Part shown: one piece after another, positions 1 through 40,028 of the stretch
Position numbering within the stretch: the first letter of the stretch is position 1
Layout of the letters: each line of letters opens with the position of its first letter
Assembly: GCA_963693365.1 (NCBI GenBank)
Contig: CAVNZM010000005.1
Location: 620,001-684,000 of the forward strand
DNA length: 64,000 nucleotides
Direction: 5' to 3'
Origin: Amoebidium appalachense
Taxonomy: Eukaryota > Ichthyosporea
Made by a program: the position numbers and the translations under genes
The notes under the pieces: model-generated
What the model saw: only the letters and a program-made list of their open reading frames with translations
Told to the model about the DNA's origin: nothing
Database searches by the model: none

Positions 1-37
1 TTTATCCCGAATATCTCGAATATTCCCGATCACTAGT

Positions 38-55
38 GCTACGCTAACGCAGGGC
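38..55 (+). repeat. Possible left inverted repeat of the transposon-like segment
   Basis: Bases 38-55 (core CTAACGCAG..GGC) resemble the reverse complement of about 3160-3182 (core TTAACGCAGAGGGC). Both copies point inward and sit just outside the two coding remnants, as terminal or subterminal inverted repeats would. The match is short and imperfect, with a two-base gap, and no target-site duplication was identified. It may be chance. Confidence 0.25.
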
Positions 56-87
56 ATACCGGATGGCTATCCTGTTCGACACTCACA

Positions 88-924
88 ATGCCAACTTGCG
101 CGGCTAACTACTGCAAAAATGACGAAGAAACAGTCTCTCCCAAAGATCCTACCAGGAAGATAAAGCATTTTACTGTTCCATATGGATGCAAACCAAATGT
201 ATTGGCTAGGAGGCATGCTTGGTTAAATGCTATAGGCAGGCAGGAGCAAACAAAGTATGAGCGGAAACAAATAGCAGAACACACAAAGCAAGCACCCCCC
301 GACCCAGACACACACACAGACACAAGGCCAAAGGCCTCGGATGGGACAGACGTAAATACAGACACAACCACTACTGAGACACACACAGCTGACACACAAT
401 CCGAAAATGCCAATGACTCGGCTGTGCCAGCTGAGTAGTCGGCACAAGAACCACAACCAAAGAGGAAACGGGGGCAACCGAAGGTGGAAGTCCCCTGGCC
501 ACTGGCTATCCTTAAGCAACTGGTTGTATGCGAGGCACATTTCACCGATGATGATATTACTGCTAAGAATGGAAAACTGAAATTAACAAAGGATGCATGT
601 CCCATCCGAATGGAACTAGACCCGATGTACAGAGAGAAGGTACAGCTATTGAGGGAGGAAAGGGCCAATAGTCATATGCAAGCTGTAGGAATGGATGCCT
701 CAGATAATGAGCAAACACGGAAACGAGCGAGGGAGCGGGGGGAGACGAGCAGTGAGAGGGCTTTTGGGCGCATGAAAAATTATCGGCTGTTTAGCAATCA
801 GGTGCAGATGTCGATGGTAGGCACCCATTGGATGGTAGCTAAGGCTGTGGCTTTCTTGTGTAACATGCAAGAGCCACTATATAAGGATATGGTGGGGCCC
901 GGGCACACCAAAAGCATGGTGTAG
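88..924 (+). pseudogene. THAP / DDE_4 (Harbinger- or IS4EU-like) transposase remnant
   Basis: One reading frame is interrupted by an in-frame TAG at 436-438. The N-terminus (MPTCAANYC, C4 and C9) and a later VCEAHFTDDDI match the two halves of a C2CH THAP zinc finger, a DNA-binding domain common in DNA transposases and proteins derived from them. The halves are separated by about 100 residues of Thr/Asp-rich linker and a basic patch (PKRKRGQPK), so the finger is atypical or contains an unspliced intron. The end (SSERAFGRMKNYRLFSNQ, then AFLCNMQEPL) matches the C-terminal end of DDE_4 transposases, including the Glu of the ER-FG motif. The stretch between the finger and this motif is only about 70 residues, so most of the DDE catalytic core is missing. 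I read it as an internally deleted, inactive copy. The family call rests on motif recognition only. Confidence 0.6.
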
Positions 925-2009
<1,085 letters not shown>

Positions 2010-3099
2010 CTATAACCTCATCACCTCAGCCCCGTTTTCATACGTTCCATGTTCGTATTCAAGATCCCACCACTCAACCTCTTCCTCCACTGCTTCACCT
2101 CCTTTCCGTCCGATTTCGACTCTTCCTGCCCGTTCGTCCCCACCCTGCTTGTTTTCTGTGCTTTTAACGGGCTTTTCCTTCCCTCTTTTCCCCTTTCTGA
2201 CCCGTTGGATATGCTGGAGCAGATCTGTGAACACAACCCCCGCAGCTACCGGCCTTCCCTCGCGTCCCCAGGCCCGGCACGCCTCACTTACAGCTGCGTG
2301 CAAAGTGCCCATGCCAATTCCCCTGAGCTTTTTCACATAATCACAGCCATTCACAATAGCAAAATAACGCAGTATTTCTATATCCCATCCGTCGAAGTTG
2401 TACTTTGTGCTTCTGGTAAAAACATCGGCGGGGGTTACAATCACTCCGTACAGTTTGGGAATGCGCACCGCATTAGCGGTCCCAGGGATGACCGCCGCAT
2501 CCGCAATGCGCAGTTTGTATACAACCCGCGGGATGTTATACAGAAGAAGGTCGGCATCCTCAGTGACAACAGTGTGTGCCAAACCGGTACGTGCCATCAT
2601 AGGCAAGCTGGGGGTCTGCTTCGTATGGAGCTACTGTGTAATCGACATTCTCATCTTTCAGTCTAAGGATGATTGCATGTAAAACTCTGTTATCTAACTC
2701 TGCAGCGCTTCTCCATTTGTTTTTAGTTACTTCCTCCTGTTTCTCTCTTTTTGTGGCTATTTCTTGGCGGGCTTTGACCACCTTTTCTGCACGGTCGTTA
2801 TCAACTAGTTTTCCCTCTTTCAATCTGCGCCCATCAAACACATAGTGTGGCTGGACCCCTGCTAGCCTATACGTATTAACTTTGGACATAAAGTGATTTG
2901 CAATAGCTGCATATGTGTCGTCTGTGACTTTTTTGTCATCTATTTGCTGTTTGGCTACTGTGTCAGCGAAAACTGAAAAGGACTTGTGGACCTGCACCAT
3001 CCCGTCAAAAGCAACTACCCCACGTTGCAACTCTGCAGTAACATCTGTGGCTTTTTCGGCACTAATGCCGAGTGCTGGGAGCAAGCCCTGCACACCCAT
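2010..3099 (-). pseudogene. FEN1/EXO1-like (XPG-family) flap nuclease, broken by a one-base frameshift
   Basis: Reading from 3099, the protein starts MGVQGLLPAL, the classic XPG N-terminal start. It continues with VAFDGMVQVHKS (first metal-binding Asp region), HYVFDGRRLKEGK and APYEADPQLAY (the Glu/Asp motif of the XPG-I domain). At about 2602-2604 the frame changes by one base. The second frame resumes exactly with MARTGLAHTVVTEDADLLLY and then INGCDY-like VNGCDYVKKLRGIGMGTL, the helix-hairpin-helix region. It ends with a low-complexity charged tail at 2010. Joined length would be about 360 residues, and all the acidic motifs of the family are visible. Removing one G restores the family alignment, so this is an inactivating indel or a sequence error, not an intron. 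An upstream in-frame ATG (3120) exists, but MGVQG is the natural start. Host EXO1 is much longer, so a transposon-associated nuclease or a pseudogene fragment are both possible. Confidence 0.7.
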
Positions 3100-3624
3100 G
3101 GTAAAAGTGCATGTATTCAAAGTAGTTTCTTTTCATGAAAAAAATTCTTTCGGGTTGTGCGCCCTCTGCGTTAACGTGCGAACACAAAACTCGTTGTACG
3201 GTGTGGGTGCGTAGCAACGCGTTACGTAATCAGGGGGAAAAAAGGCGGCGCCAGAAAGAAATCGGGGACCACTCAAAATCGCCGATCCCGTATCCCTTAA
3301 TTATTCTTCTCAATCGCCTCGACATATCGATTGCACTGTGGATCGGCCATCTAGAAATCCAAATATTGCCAAATTTCAGCGATTGGATGTGGCTCACAAA
3401 TGACTTTGGGGAATGTGCTGTGGAATGTATTAGTGTGCACACATTCCTGCTAGCACCAGCTGGCACCAGCTTCAAGTAAGCGAGCTGATTCAACATAGGC
3501 TGTACGCAATGTTATCCAACGCGTTTATAATCCCTGTAGCTATAACACTTCATTATTAGCTAGCTGTAGTTACACTTGTACTCTAGGAGTGGCTAAGGTA
3601 GTGCCGGGTTAGAGGGCTGTGAGG
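3100..3624. other. Intergenic, no gene seen; likely TTC39 upstream region
   Basis: This is unique sequence with no recognisable protein on either strand. It contains the possible right inverted repeat (about 3160-3182). It ends just before the TTC39 start codon at 3625, so the TTC39 promoter is expected here. No convincing TATA box was identified. Confidence 0.5.
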
Positions 3625-19667
<16,043 letters not shown>

Positions 19668-20456
19668 AGGGGGAACATGGGACCACCCTCATGCCCCTGC
19701 ACGCCTGTGTGTGTGTGTGTGAGCACGTGTTCGGTATGTTTGGATGCAATATACCTTTTCATCACCTGCATGCACGGACACGGCCACATCATATTTAGTA
19801 CACAGGCACGCAGAAAACACACGTCTGGCCTGTGAAGAATTTTCCCCCACGCCTGCGCAGTCACAGCACTCACACAATGAAAGAACCTGTGTCTTCATCT
19901 TACACTGGTGAACTCAAGTCTGCATTCACGTAAACTGTTTTTTTTTGTACTCGAACATTGTGATAGGTGAAGGGTTTGAACTGGCAATTATAGTGATGTT
20001 TGTTGCTTTTTGTGGGCGGTTGGGGTTCATGGATTAACTCGAACCAGCAACCTGCACATGCGTAGGCAAAATAGGATGGTGTGCATGGTCTATACACGTG
20101 CAATCCAAGGCTATGGACACACATACCATGAAAATATCAATAGACATACACGTGTACATAAAACAATTGGATATAGGCATATGATTGGAATGCACGATTT
20201 TATCACGGAAGATATATATATACATATATGAAGCATACATAGGTGATACTCGTTTAGAAGATGTTCGCGCTGTCAGTGGCAACATGCGGAATACTGCTAG
20301 GTCGATAGAAGAACAATGTGATGAATGTGTGCTGCAGATCTGTGTCCTGCACTTGGTATTGGAGTAGGCAAAGGAAGGTTCGAGAAGGCACCAGCTCAGG
20401 CTGTGGCCAAAGAGACTGCCACAAGAAGAAATATAGTGACCCAGCTGTTCCTGGGC

Positions 20457-20493
20457 ATTTGAATTTAATGTAATCCAGCCATCACTAATGACG

Positions 20494-20534
<41 letters not shown>

Positions 20535-20850
20535 ATGTGTGTGTGCCTCTCTCTCTCTGTTTGTGTGTGTGTGCGCGCGTGCGTGCATGTGTGTATGTTG
20601 CTTCAATGGTCTTGGACAGACTGAGGTGTGTATTCACTTGCTAATCTTTCATTTAAATTTAGTGTAATCTTGCCATCACTAATAACGACTGTGTGTGTGT
20701 GTGTGTGTGTGTGTGGGTGTGTGGGTGTGTGGGTGTGTGTGTGCATGTGTGTGCGCCTCTCTCTCTCTGTTTGTGTGTTGTGCGCGTGCGTGCATGTGTG
20801 TATGTTGCTTTAATGGTCTTGGACAGACTGAGGTGTGTATTCACTTCTAA
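20457..20850. repeat. Tandem duplication of about 190 bp
   Basis: A unit starts near TTTAATGTAATCCAGCCATC and passes through (GT)n, CTCTCTCTCTGTTTG and GGTCTTGGACAGACTGAGG to GTGTATTCACTT. It occurs twice, at about 20461-20640 and 20657-20848, with few differences outside the microsatellite. Confidence 0.9.
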
Positions 20851-20888
20851 GGTTTTACCTAGTCCATTGCAGTCTTGTAAACCCCCCC

Positions 20889-20955
<67 letters not shown>

Positions 20956-21659
20956 CTCGTTAAGGCCACGGCACTCCCATCAGTCTGCAGGTTGAACATA
21001 TCGTTTTGGAGGAATTGTTTATCTTCAGTGATGCACACTTTCCACGTGAACCGTGAAGTAGCCCGTAAGTTATGTACATGGCCCTTTAAGTTGATTACCT
21101 GTACGGCGCAGGGCCTATGTGTAGCATACAAATACACCGAATCAGAAGCTGCAAGGACTTTCTACATACTATACTATACAACCCTAATCCCGTATGTACA
21201 CTGGCATTTCAAAAACTAATTTCACGGTGTTTCAGTTTGTTAGGCTTCATAGTTAACGTTGCCATAGTGTCAAAATTTATGCTTGACCATACGGACCTCT
21301 ATATATGCAATTGGGGTTTGATAAGTCTTTCAGGTACCACGGAGAACCACCTTAATCACTCCCATAGAAAAATGTGAGTTTAGGCAAATATCTGTGCCAA
21401 AAAACTAGATATCTGCATTATAACTTTACTGGATGGGGGAGAGAGAGAGAGACACACACAGAGAGAGAGAGCGAGAGAGAGAGAGAGAGGAGAGAGAGCC
21501 TCAGGACAGAGAGCGAAAGGAGGGAGGGAGGGCGGGCGGGAGGGAGGGAGGGAGGAAGAGAGAGTGTGTGTCACGTGTGAATGTGTGTGCGCGCGCGCGA
21601 AATGGAAGGGTGCGCTGGGCCGGATGTGCGTGCGTGCGTGCGTGTGTGTGTCTGCGTGT

Positions 21660-21678
21660 GTTTGTGTGTGTGTGTGTG

Positions 21679-21747
<69 letters not shown>
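21660..21747. repeat. (GT)n / poly-G tract
   Basis: GT repeats followed by about 67 consecutive G, among the longest homopolymers in the window. Confidence 0.95.
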
Positions 21748-21749
<2 letters not shown>

Positions 21750-21918
21750 TCTGTGAAGATAACCGTGCATGTCTGGTTATACTATGGTTCCCAACGACTG
21801 TCAGAGTCTGTTTGGATTTGGTATTCTATTTAGGCTTTGGCACATCCCCCCCCCCCCTCCCCGCCCCCCTCCCCCCCCCCCCCCTCCCCCCCCCCCCTCC
21901 CCCCCCCTCCCCCCCCCC

Positions 21919-21949
<31 letters not shown>

Positions 21950-21989
21950 ATACGTACACACTGTCACCGCGTTATAAGAACTACCCAAA

Positions 21990-22021
<32 letters not shown>

Positions 22022-22207
22022 GGGGGGGGGGGGGAGGGGGGGATACTTATGAATGACACAGGTGGCCCAGGTGACCGTTCAGAATTCCACCGTTTTTTCG
22101 GTGCATGTGGGCACGCATGTGCTCAGGCAAGCAATCCATGCGCGCACACCCAGGCACACATATATGCATACACGCACACACAAAAAAGCCACCACGGCCC
22201 TTCCTCC

Positions 22208-22269
<62 letters not shown>

Positions 22270-22396
22270 TGGATGGGGAAAAAAGAGAGAGAATTTTGAA
22301 AAGAAAAAGGAAACAAAGAGACACTTAATTCTATGTTGAAAGAGGGTCCCCTCCGGCCATGGTTTGAATTATGGCAGGGCCCAGAGTCCGACGTGA

Positions 22397-22428
<32 letters not shown>

Positions 22429-23342
22429 GCTCCGGGCGCAAATATGATCCAATCGAACGCGGGCAGATACATCAACCCCCCCCCCCCCCCATTCCCCCTC
22501 CCCCCTTTGGACTACTGCCACCATTGTGTATGTATTACTTATCCCCCCCCACACACACACCGTGACCACCACCACCATCACAAACACCCACACACACACA
22601 GGAGCAAAAAGTCCCCCCCCCTCCCCCCCCCCCCCCCCCCCCCACACACACACAAAAAAAAGGAACGAAGAATTTCTGTTAGGCAGTAGCAGGCATCCGA
22701 TTTCTCACACATCAGTAACATTGCTCACTGGAGCACATTTATATCATTACCCAGTCTAGAAGATATCGGAGGGTATGCAGAAGTATTTGCTTCTTTCTTT
22801 CTTTTACTGTTCAGCTAACAGTGTGCACAAGACATTGAAATGATTTTTGTATGTGATGTAAAACTGTCGGGCAGGTGACTCCAGGGGAGCTTTCAATGTG
22901 GAGTAAGGGTGAAGGGGCACGCGAGAGATATGGGTATACCTGTGTGGGTAATCATCACGAGGGCCCGCCCCTTCATCCTTATTCCCACCCCAACACCCTT
23001 GCATCATGTTTGATAACCACACCCATGCATGGTCACACACACAGCAATGCAACAAAATCTCATCAAAGGAATTGTGCTGTAGTGGAGTACAGTCGATAAT
23101 TTGTACGTTCTCGTTGAACTTTTCATTCATACCCTTGTACACAACATGCTAACATTCGAAGTGGCCACTACAGTATTAACTTGGCCCATTTAAACCAGCG
23201 CTTTGTCTCTTTTACCGGGTGTGCATACATGCATTGTACGTCAAATTTTCTTAGATGTCGGATAACTCTAGTAGCTTTAAGTTTCTGGAGGTAAAATAGG
23301 TGCTGCACGACTCCCTTGCCTCAACAACTCAACCTGTAAATG

Positions 23343-23403
<61 letters not shown>

Positions 23404-23494
23404 CGCGCACGCGCGTGTACTTGTGTGTGTGTCACGTGCTTGTAAACAAATGTGTGCAAGTACATTCACATCATGCACATGCCCGTGCACGGCT

Positions 23495-26997
<3,503 letters not shown>

Positions 26998-27619
26998 CTA
27001 CAAATGGATGTTTCTAGCTTCACATTTTTTCTTTCTTTCTTCCTTCTTTTCTTCTTTCCACCCCCCCCCCCCCCCCCTGTTCATATGCAACAGCCCCCCT
27101 CCCCCCCCCTCTCCTCTCCTCCCCCCTCCCCGCCCCTCCCCCCCCCCACTGCACACACACATACCCTTATAAGTTAGAACTGGCTTTGTATGCTCGGTTA
27201 TTGATTCTCCCTCTCCCAAAATCGACCAACCTCTTTCCCGCTACCTCCTGACACCACCTTCTCCCCCCACATCTTCCTTCTCCCATCGTCTGACCACATT
27301 CTTGTCTGCTCTCTTCCGCTTCCAGCAGCCCCTTCCGGATTTTTGTCCCCCCCCCCCCCCCCCCCCCTCTCCCCCCTCCCCCCCCCCTCCCCCTTCCCCC
27401 ACCAACCACCACCACCACCACCACATGCCACACTACCATAGGCACAACCGAAGGATCAGCACACAAGCAAGATACAAACCCACCCAACAGAGGAGCCTAG
27501 AGGAAAACGACGTACAAAATTCTTCAAAAATGGGAGAGCATTATGGAAGATGCTTGCTGAAAAAGATGAAACCACGAAACAACACAGAGTTTGCCCCAGG
27601 CGATAAGGGCAAAAGAGAG

Positions 27620-27855
27620 CAAGAGGCAGGTGGGGGAGGGGGGGGGGGGGGGGGGGGGGGGGGAAGGGGGGACGGGGGCAAGAGGGAGGGGGACAAAAGG
27701 AGGGTAAGTGAGGGTGAGGGTGAGGGGAGGAGGGAGAAAGAGAAAAAGGGGGACAGAGAAAGGGAAAGAAAGGGGGGTGACAGAGATGGAGAGAGAGGCA
27801 GAGGGAGAGGGAAAGGGAGGATGAGGAAGGGGGAGAGGGGAGAGAGAGAGAGAGA

Positions 27856-27909
<54 letters not shown>

Positions 27910-27968
27910 GGAGAGAGAGGCAGAGGGAGAGGGAAAGGGAGGGAGAGGAAGCAGGGAGAGGGGGGGGG

Positions 27969-28059
<91 letters not shown>

Positions 28060-28311
28060 AGGCAGAGAGGGAGGGAGGGGGGGGGGAGAGGGAGGGAGGG
28101 AGGGAGGGAGGGAGAGAGATGGAGAGGGGGAGTTGGAGCGGGGAGGGAGGGAGGGAGGAAGGCAAAGGGTGGGCGGGAGGGGGCGAGCGAGGGAGGGAGA
28201 GACCGAAGCAGAGAAAGGGGGGAGGGGAGGGGGGGGGGGGGGAGGGGAGCGAGCGAGGGAGAGAGGGAGAGGCCGGAAGCATGGAGGGGGGGGGGGGGGG
28301 GGGGAAGGGGG

Positions 28312-28343
<32 letters not shown>

Positions 28344-28540
28344 AGCGAGCAAGGGAGAGAGGGAGGGACCGAGGGGGGGAGAGGGAGAAACGGAGAGAGG
28401 GAGCGAAAGGCAGGAAGGGAGGGAGGAAGGGAGAGAGGGGGAAAGAAGGGAGACAGGGTGGGGGGAAGGGGAGGACTCCGGGGAGGGAGAGGAGAGGGAG
28501 AGAAGGTGGGTGAGACGCAGAGAGACAGCGAAAAATAGAG
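27620..28540. repeat. Purine tract (GA/G-rich) of about 900 bp
   Basis: The + strand is almost only G and A, with pure stretches of about 100 bases and blocks of (GA)n, (GGGA)n and poly-G. Long Arg/Glu/Gly or Ser/Pro/Leu open frames here are repeat translations. Confidence 0.95.
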
Positions 28541-28571
28541 ACAAGGAGTGTGCGTGTGTGAGTGCGCGCGG

Positions 28572-28603
<32 letters not shown>

Positions 28604-28908
28604 ATGCGAGTGTGTGGGTGTGGGTGTTTGGGTGTGCGTGCGTGTGCGCGCGCGTGTGTGTTCAAACTTTACTGAGATGGAGGGGGGGAGGGGAGGAAAC
28701 AAGGAAGGGAAGGAGGGGGGCAGGGGGGAGTGGGGACCCTCTGCCGAGAGAAAGGGGGGGGGGGGGGGGGGGGGGGGATACCAAGGGAGGAATGTAGTTT
28801 TGACTCATCCTCGTAGGGTGTCGCGGAAGACCACAACAAGCGCTCCAAAAAACTCGTGTATTCAAAGGTACTATGACGCAGTTAACTATTTAAAACGACA
28901 CTACATCT

Positions 28909-28998
28909 GTTTACTGTGATCACAACAGTTTACTGTGTTTACTGTGATCACAACAGTTTACTGTTTACTGTGATCACAACAGTTGTTTACTGTGATCA
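28909..28998. repeat. Tandem repeat of TTTACTGTGATCACAACAG
   Basis: Four copies, each about 19-28 bases apart. The unit contains the palindrome TGTGATCACA. Confidence 0.9.
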
Positions 28999-29535
28999 CA
29001 AAATCACGACTAAATTATAGAATGCAAAGAGCTTCGGCACTCCGGTGAGTGTGGAAGACTGGACAAACGTCTATAAACCAGCTGCAGTTTGTTTATCCAA
29101 TCACAAGCCTTTATAGCTAATATTTATATTTTGCTGGTAGAACGATGTAGCCGCTATCATAATCGAGAGCTTTATAAACGGTAAACCACATGCGTGACAT
29201 TCACACCTCATGTACAGGACAGACCCGGCACCTGCAGCTCGGCTGCCACGCATGCATGCATATCGTTTTGGCCTGAGAGCGAGAGAGAGAGGAGGGAGAC
29301 AGAGAGAGAAAGAGGCTGCTGCTTTTTTTTCCGTTTTAGAACAACAGGTGATCTAGGACCTTAAGGCGTAGAAGGGATAGTAGAGCTTTGGTACAGTTTA
29401 GTTGGGAAAGCAGGCATAGTACATGTTTGCCGGTTCGTTGTGACCGAGCGTGCGCCGAACTATTTTCTGAAAGCCACCTCAGTTTTCTGTGAGAATATAA
29501 AGTGAGCTTGGGTTCCAGAGCTTGAAAGGGAGAAA

Positions 29536-37279
<7,744 letters not shown>

Positions 37280-37348
37280 TTGGTTGAGAATTAGACACCC
37301 GTGTGTGATCGTCTTGATAGTTGTGTACCTGGTAGTTTTTTTTTGGGT

Positions 37349-37379
<31 letters not shown>

Positions 37380-37552
37380 GTAGATTTCAAATTGGACGTT
37401 GCAGCAGGTGGCCGCTGATACGTCTGTGGCTATTCCATGGGGTGCAGGAGGCAGTCGGAACGAACACGTGCTGGGCACGTGCACCTGTGAAAACTTTTGA
37501 TCTTTGTCTATTTCTGTCTTTGGGACCTGTCGATGTGTTACTAAATCTCCCT

Positions 37553-37558
37553 AATAAA
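37553..37558 (+). terminator. Candidate polyadenylation signal AATAAA for MRPL44
   Basis: The hexamer lies 274 bases after the MRPL44 stop codon and about 420 bases before the next gene's start codon, in the right orientation. No transcript evidence is available. Confidence 0.4.
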
Positions 37559-37744
37559 CAACACATAATGCCTCTGGTTGTCTGGGTGAGTGTCGGCTAT
37601 TGCCGGTACGATTGTTGTGTTTTTGGCACGTATGATGATGGAGTCATAGGCACATCTGCCCGACGTGCATATGACATGTACAGCTGGGGGCCGGGGGATC
37701 CACACGTTCTGTTTCCAGGACACAAATTTGTGTTCCAGGTGTGT

Positions 37745-37768
37745 ACATACGTACCACGGTACGTATGT
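37745..37768. repeat. Perfect inverted repeat (11-bp arms, 2-base loop)
   Basis: The arms ACATACGTACC and GGTACGTATGT are separated by AC. It lies 209 bases upstream of the dehydrogenase start codon, in the short MRPL44-dehydrogenase gap. It could be a symmetric factor-binding site or a hairpin. Confidence 0.7.
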
Positions 37769-37976
37769 GCCTACACCCTCCCCCCGTTTCCCCCAACACA
37801 CACACACACACACACAGACACACCATGTGATGGCGTCACATGTGGATCACGGCGATCCAGATCAGTTTTTTGTTGGAAAAACATTTTTCGAAACGGCACC
37901 GCCAGACGCCAGTTTGTCTCCCCGCGCGAGGCTCAACGTTCTATATAGTAGCTACCATCGCTTCTCATTCGCAAAC

Positions 37977-39519
37977 ATGGCTCTCATCAACAAGCTGGAC
38001 GGCCGCACGGTGTTTGTGGCTGGTGCGTCCAGGGGCATAGGCCTGGAGTTTGTGCGCCAGCTGGCAGTCAAGGGGTGCACCATCTATGCCACACACAGGT
38101 GTGTGTGCAGTCGGCCCAGCCGGTTAACAAAACTTAGATGCCACTCTGGCACGTGCTACACGCACATAGGCACCGCCCTTATATTTCCATGGGGATCTCA
38201 CTAGAGGGGAGCAGATTTTCACTTCAAGCCGCCCCTCCTCCCCCTCCCAGCCCCTTCCCCTCCTTCCTCTTTCCTCTTCTCCCCTCACCCGGCTTGTGTG
38301 CGTTGTGTGTGTGTATTTGTGTATGCGTCTGTGGACTGTCTGGGTTTAGGGGTGTGTGTGTTTGTCATGGTGTGCATTTGCGTGCGTGCGTGTGCTTCTT
38401 TTTTTTTTTTTTTTGGGTTGGGGGGGGGGGGGGGGGGGGGGGGGGGAGGTCGAGGGGGGAATGTTGCTGCCGTCTTGTCCTTTTCTAGAATTTCATCCTC
38501 TCTCCACATTTCCCAAGATCCCAGAGTACTTCCCATTCCAATAAACTGAAAAATCTACCATTGTCTCAGGGTTTGCCCTTTCCAAACCCCCGCCCTCCCC
38601 CCTCCCCCCCGGCCCCTTCCGCCGCACCCACACCCACACACAACTGGTGCCAGCCCCCCCCCCCTCCCCCCCCCCCCGGGGGAAATGCTTCCTTCATTCT
38701 TGCTGAGCTGGCACCAACTATCCGCCGGGCTCAACTAAGACATTATTGTAATAGATAAAGCAAAAAGGATCCAGGCAGATATGAAGTAGGAAACCTCCAT
38801 CAAGTTGAAACCCCCTTCTCCCTCCGGAACCCCCGAGCCGCCCATGCGTGACTAACCAAAATTTGGCAGTGTGCCCTTCTCCTCCCCCCTTCTCCCCTTC
38901 TCCCCCCCCCCCCCTCTCCCCCCCAAAAAACTTTCCCCTCCCCCATTCCCCTTTTTCCCATAACCCCCACGATCCTAATCAGTTCTTGAACCCACACAGG
39001 GGCTCCGACGTGCCTGAGGACCTGTCAGCCATGGTTAACAAATATGGCAACCAGGTGACTCCCCTCAGTATGGACGTGACGGATGAGGCCAGCATCCAGG
39101 CGGCAGCCAAGAGGGTTAAAGACCTGGGGGTGAGGCTGGACTGCCTGATCAATAATGCCGGTGTGATGCAGCAGGACAGACAGGGAACCCTGGACCAGGT
39201 GTCGCGAAACATGACCCCCCCTCCCCCCCTCCCCCTCCCCCCCCCCCCCCCCCCCCCCTTCCCCCCCCCCCCCCCCCCCCCCCTCCCCTTTCCCCGCCCC
39301 CCCACAAAAAAAAGGAATGAGAAATAAAAAGCTTGTTCTTCTTCCCATCCTGCCTACTCTTCCCACCTCCTTCTTGTGCTTCGGTTCAGATATATTTGCT
39401 TCATGTTTATACTCCTATCTAAAAATGTCTCAATATTAGTTTGTGCCCCCCTCCCCCCCCCCCCCCCCCCCTCTTTTTTTTTTTCTCGGCTTCCCCGATG
39501 ATGACAAGGTTGTGTGTGT

Positions 39520-39568
<49 letters not shown>

Positions 39569-39657
39569 GGGGGGGGGTGGGGGGTGGGGTGGGGTGGGGG
39601 CGAGGGGGAGGGTCAATGCGGTAAGCGAGATCTTAAGGGCCTGAACCCCAACAACCA

Positions 39658-39690
<33 letters not shown>

Positions 39691-39898
39691 GGGGGGGGCA
39701 GACGTGCACGTCTCCACATACCTTTATGAGACCAACACTCACACATATATCACACATCAAAAAAGAGCCTGTGCTGATTGTTCTACCTACCTGCTCTCCC
39801 TGAATCCTAAATCCCCCCTCTCCTCCCCCCTCCCCCGCCCTCTCTACCTGGCCCTCGACCACTTGCATTCATGCACACAGGGGGTGCCACGCGCGCAT

Positions 39899-39949
<51 letters not shown>

Positions 39950-39953
39950 TACA

Positions 39954-40028
<75 letters not shown>

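Larger units (their letters stand above)
19668..23494. other. No gene seen; repeats and unique sequence between TTC39 and the Siw14-like gene
   Basis: The two flanking genes converge here. No open frame outside simple repeats shows a recognisable protein. The stretch contains a tandem duplication (20457-20850), (CA)n at 20892-20953, a (GA)n patch at 21438-21500, G about 67 long at 21680-21747, poly-C blocks at 21846-21935 and 22210-22238, and (GT)n at 23345-23394. The 3' UTRs of both genes must lie here, but no convincing AATAAA was found near either stop codon. Confidence 0.6.
26998..29535. other. No complete gene; divergent interval between the Siw14-like gene and MRPL44
   Basis: The missing first exon of the phosphatase should lie here on -. 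Two short minus ATG frames near 27240-27310 end at GT dinucleotides but in the wrong phase to join. Otherwise the interval holds pyrimidine- and purine-rich tracts, a short tandem repeat at 28909-28998 and about 500 bp of unique sequence just before MRPL44, the likely MRPL44 promoter. Confidence 0.5.

Noticed and set aside
27302-28702. Open frames of about 350-400 codons on both strands (Arg/Glu/Gly and Ser/Pro/Leu)
   Set aside because: They lie on the purine tract, are open in several frames at once and have no domain or non-repetitive segment.
28815-28867. Short exon-like segment between TCGTAG and GTACTATG on +
   Set aside because: It is only about 17 codons long, upstream of the MRPL44 start codon, with no family match and no partner exon.
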